The position numbers and the translations under genes were made by a program. The notes under the pieces were generated by a model, which did not search any database, was not told where the DNA came from, and was given only the letters and a program-made list of their open reading frames with translations. A stretch of DNA of 60,908 bases from Nautiliaceae bacterium (lineage in GTDB: Bacteria; Campylobacterota; Campylobacteria; Campylobacterales; Nautiliaceae), in NCBI GenBank assembly GCA_027062285.1, contig JAMOTL010000007.1, positions 1-60,908 of the forward strand, in the 5' to 3' direction. Below are positions 57,361 through 60,908 of the stretch, in pieces; position 1 is the stretch's first letter, and every line of letters begins with the position of its first letter.

Positions 57361-58575
57361 TTACAAACCTTTTGGCCAATGTAAATTAAAAAGAGGAATC
57401 ATTTCCTCATTATAAATAACCACTCCGCCAATATAAGTATCGTTTTGAGAATAAATGATTTTTTCTTTTTCTACATAAATTAGATCTTTTATTCCACTTA
57501 TTAATAAAGCTTTTAATACTCCGTCTTTAAGAACTATAATTTTTGTGTCTTCCGAAATTTCTATTTTTTTTCCAAGAACTTTTTCTAAAGACAAGATAAA
57601 AGTAGCTCCTTCTTTTGTTGTCAAAATTCCTTTTACGTGAGGATTTTCGTTAGTAAAATTAAAATAAGTTTCATCAAAGTCCACAATCTCTAGAATATTA
57701 CTCATTTTTACCGCAAATTTTTCACCTGCTATATCAAGAACTAAAATTTCTACAACATCAGAAAATATCTTTTTTTGTTTTTTTGGTATAACAACCCCAT
57801 ATTTTTCTAATTTCATTTCCAAATATTCATTGTTAAAAACTTTAACTTCTTTATTATTGTAAATAAAATATCTATCAAGCATACCTGAGCCGCTTACTAT
57901 TTCGTTTTCTTCAATAAGAGCTATATCTATAATTTCATCCACTATAATTCCAAGAATTTTATCTTTTTCTATAATTAAAATATTTTTTAAAGAACATTCT
58001 TTATAAATTTTACTAAAAGGCAAAAGAGTAATTACAGCATCATTTAATAAAAAAACATCTTGACCTGTATATTCTTCTACTTTTCTTAAAATTTTAGTAT
58101 CTATTCCCAAAACTTCATCTTTACATTTAAATAACAAAAAACTTTCTTTTTTTTCAAGAATTTTATTTTTTTCTCTATTAAAAATATTTTTAAAAGTAGG
58201 AATTTCTATATTATTTAAAAACTCTAAATTTAAATTCCCTATAATTTCTCCGTTTTCTTCAAAAACTTCAATCAAAAAATTTTCTTTTTTCTCAAGATCA
58301 TCAATTTTAATTATTTCATCAATCAAAATAGCATAATCGTTATCTTCATAAACCATCGCAACAGCAGTGCTTGAATCTTCTTCCTCTATACCCCAAGCCT
58401 TTTTTAAAGAAATCAATGGATATACATAATTATTATATCTTACTATCCCCACTACAAACGGTGGTAAAGAAGGCAAGCGTAAGACATCTTCCACATCAAA
58501 AAAATGTTTAATTTTATCCATTTCAACGGCAAAATATTTATTAGCGACTCTAAATTTCAGAGCAGGTATTTTCAT
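57361..58575 (-). CDS. Protein with three CheW-like domains
   Basis: Three CheW-like blocks in 404 aa, e.g. LPPFVVGIVRYNNYVYPLISLKKAWG and ENPHVKGILTTKEGATFILSLEKVLG. Confidence 0.75.
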   Translation of the reverse strand: MKIPALKFRVANKYFAVEMDKIKHFFDVEDVLRLPSLPPFVVGIVRYNNYVYPLISLKKAWGIEEEDSSTAVAMVYEDNDYAILIDEIIKIDDLEKKENFLIEVFEENGEIIGNLNLEFLNNIEIPTFKNIFNREKNKILEKKESFLLFKCKDEVLGIDTKILRKVEEYTGQDVFLLNDAVITLLPFSKIYKECSLKNILIIEKDKILGIIVDEIIDIALIEENEIVSGSGMLDRYFIYNNKEVKVFNNEYLEMKLEKYGVVIPKKQKKIFSDVVEILVLDIAGEKFAVKMSNILEIVDFDETYFNFTNENPHVKGILTTKEGATFILSLEKVLGKKIEISEDTKIIVLKDGVLKALLISGIKDLIYVEKEKIIYSQNDTYIGGVVIYNEEMIPLFNLHWPKGL

Positions 58576-60464
58576 TGGTCATTCTTTACTAAATTTAATG
58601 ATATATTTCTTAATTGATTGGCATAAGCTTTCATTTCTTTAGAAATATTGAGAATAATACGAGCGGCTTCTTTCGATTCGCTGGCATTTTTTTTTGAAAT
58701 TTCTGCCGCTTCTTTTGTTTGCTTAGAAGCAAGTTCTATCTGCTCAAGTGCTACTTTCATTTCTTCTATGGATTTTTTTAACATTTCAACTTTTGAAATT
58801 ACACCTTTTAACGTTTTTAAATTAATATTAAATTCATTATTCATTTCTTTAATTTTATTTCTCTCATTTTCAAGCGTAAGAATAATATTATTAACTTCTA
58901 CTAAAATTTTATCATTCTCTTCATTAACCTTATCAATTATATCAATTACTTTGTCAAGATTTTCTTCCGAAGAATCAGCTAAATTCCTAATATCATGACT
59001 AACTTCGCTAAAACCTCTACCTTCTTCTCCTATTCTTACAGCTTCTACCGCACCGTTTATTGAAAGAGCTCCTATTTGCACTATAGCTAATTCTATTTTT
59101 CGGATGGCATTGTTTAATTTTTTTATTTTAGACTTAACGGTTGTTATATTTTCCTTTTCTTTTTTAGAAGATTCAATATTCGCCTCTGTTTCTTTTTCCA
59201 TATTTGTCAAATATTTAGATATTTCTTCGAACTTTTTATTTATATTAAAAAAATTATCGAAAATTTTTACTATATTATCAGTAGAGTTTTTAATAAATTC
59301 AACTGAATTATTTACTATAGAATATGATTTTTGAGCATCATTTTTTGATATCTCAGCAGCTTCTTCTATTTGGGAAAGAGCTTCAACCACTTCATTCATA
59401 GATTCTTCAAGTTGATTGATAGAATATCCCACCTCCTCGCTTGCCGTGGCAAGTTCCGTTTCATAATTTTCTTTTTTAGAATAGATAATCTGATTTAAAA
59501 TCTCAGCTGCTTTGTTAACTTCATTAAAAGCATTTACCTGAGCAGCTATTGTATTTGTAACTTCACTAACAGCACTAGCACTTTCTTCCGCCGCAGCCGC
59601 TATCGTTTCACTTGCTTGATGAAGATCTTCAATTTCTTCTACTACTTTTTTAATATCAGCTATTACAAGTTCTGAAAGATAAACTATTTCATCAATAGTT
59701 TTACCTATTTCTTTCATATCAGTAGCAAGTTTTAATGCTTCATCAGCTAATTGTTCAATATTTTCTTTTACTACTTTAATATTCTGATTAGAATGCTTTA
59801 TATTTTCTTGAATATCGTTTACAATTGATTTAATTTTATCAGCATAAGCACTTGATTTTTTAGCCATAGTTCTTATTTCACTAGCCATTACGGTAAAACC
59901 TCTTCCTCCATTTCCTGCTCTTGCAGCCTCTATAGCAGCATTTAAAGCTAATAATCCTGTCTTCTTACCAAGTTTAGTAATAAGTTCAATAGCATCGTTA
60001 ATCTGTTCACTGGATTTTAATAAATTCTCAGATTTATTAGCTATATCTTGAGCATTTAAAGAAGTATGTTTTAAACTTTCACTCGCTTCAATAAAAGAAT
60101 CAATAGCATTTAAAAGAGTGGATTTAAAAGATAAAATAATTTCTACTGTAGTATTTACTTCTGCTTCTAAAAATTTAGAATTTTGTTTAATTTCCGTTAC
60201 CGCGCTTAACGTCTCTTCACTAGCACCGGCACTCTCTTCTGCTGCTGCGGCTATTTGTTCCATAGTTCCCTTAAGTTCCTCAATAGCACTTAAACCCTCA
60301 CTGGATTTAGAAAAAAGAATTTCAGATAATTCTTCTACAGAATTTATTATATCTATATCAACACCATCATTTTTATCTTCATTTTTATAATTTATATTAT
60401 TATTTTCGTTTTCATTTATATTTATGTTATTATTTTCTTCAAATGCCACAAAACCCATTATCAT
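58572..60464 (-). CDS. Soluble methyl-accepting chemotaxis-type protein with two signalling tips
   Basis: KTGLLALNAAIEAARAGNGGRGFTVMASEIRTMA and GALSINGAVEAVRIGEEGRGFSEVSHDIRNLA; no TM segment. Confidence 0.88.
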   Translation of the reverse strand: MIMGFVAFEENNNININENENNNINYKNEDKNDGVDIDIINSVEELSEILFSKSSEGLSAIEELKGTMEQIAAAAEESAGASEETLSAVTEIKQNSKFLEAEVNTTVEIILSFKSTLLNAIDSFIEASESLKHTSLNAQDIANKSENLLKSSEQINDAIELITKLGKKTGLLALNAAIEAARAGNGGRGFTVMASEIRTMAKKSSAYADKIKSIVNDIQENIKHSNQNIKVVKENIEQLADEALKLATDMKEIGKTIDEIVYLSELVIADIKKVVEEIEDLHQASETIAAAAEESASAVSEVTNTIAAQVNAFNEVNKAAEILNQIIYSKKENYETELATASEEVGYSINQLEESMNEVVEALSQIEEAAEISKNDAQKSYSIVNNSVEFIKNSTDNIVKIFDNFFNINKKFEEISKYLTNMEKETEANIESSKKEKENITTVKSKIKKLNNAIRKIELAIVQIGALSINGAVEAVRIGEEGRGFSEVSHDIRNLADSSEENLDKVIDIIDKVNEENDKILVEVNNIILTLENERNKIKEMNNEFNINLKTLKGVISKVEMLKKSIEEMKVALEQIELASKQTKEAAEISKKNASESKEAARIILNISKEMKAYANQLRNISLNLVKNDQ

Positions 60465-60908
60465 TCCTTATATTAGTTTTAGTATATAAAAAATCGTAAA
60501 ATTTTAAATTTAATTAAGTCTATTTCTTCTTTATAAGGAAATTTTATTATTCTTATAACACAAAGTTATAATTTGATAACTCAACTATTAAATACTTTAT
60601 CTAACCAAAAATAAATATTATAATAAAATCAGAAAATTTATCACTAAATAAAAATAAGAAGCAACAATAAAATTAATATCAGGAAAATTATCAAAGAAAA
60701 CAAACATTTAAAATATAAGTAAAATAATTAAACTAAGTGAAATAAAAAAGTTTATAAAAAATAAATTTAGAATAAAAAGTGCCTCCAATAATGAACGCGA
60801 ATAAACGGAATATATAAGAGAAGATAAAAACATACAATAAGCCGGGAATAAAAAGACAATATAAGAACGAATAAGATTTAAGATAAAAAGAATTATTTTA
60901 GATATAGA

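Noticed and set aside
60465-60908. Possible CRISPR array in the ORF-free tail
   Set aside because: Short A-rich words recur but there are no evenly spaced 24-40 bp direct repeats.

Overview
The window is about 61 kb of low-GC, gene-dense bacterial chromosome. Gene content points to Campylobacterota, probably the Nautiliales (Nautilia/Caminibacter/Lebetimonas-like); this is inferred from family content only, with no database search. Most of it is housekeeping: gltX, bioB, topA, nspC, moeA/moaE/moaD-like, mqnA-like, aroC, rnc, rnhA, a superoxide reductase, cydAB, pckA, thiG, livHM/livK-like, serS, ilvD, leuC, thpR, agmatine deiminase, yaaA. There is a Gly-Cys-Leu-Ser tRNA cluster and a separate tRNA-Ala(GGC). 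The more unusual regions are: (i) a tRNA-Ala-adjacent accessory block (36.9-44.2 kb) with a WYL-type regulator divergent from three tightly coupled genes of unknown function, plus an ABC exporter, a T4 Rnl1-like RNA ligase and two orphan proteins; (ii) a chemosensory cluster (55.2-60.5 kb) with a soluble receptor carrying two MCP signalling tips, a triple CheW-like protein, CheR, and a CheB with a shortened receiver, with no CheA in view; (iii) a flavodiiron/ODP-like metallo-beta-lactamase protein fused to a degenerate GGDEF domain, with both active sites apparently lost, inside a liv-type ABC operon. Smaller DNA-level signals include a tandem 11-mer abutting the cyd promoter, perfect palindromes/hairpins between tRNAs and after livK, a heptad-phased repeat hairpin between moeA and moaE, and 7 tail-to-tail overlapping convergent gene pairs. 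No CRISPR array, rRNA, transposase or prophage was recognised.
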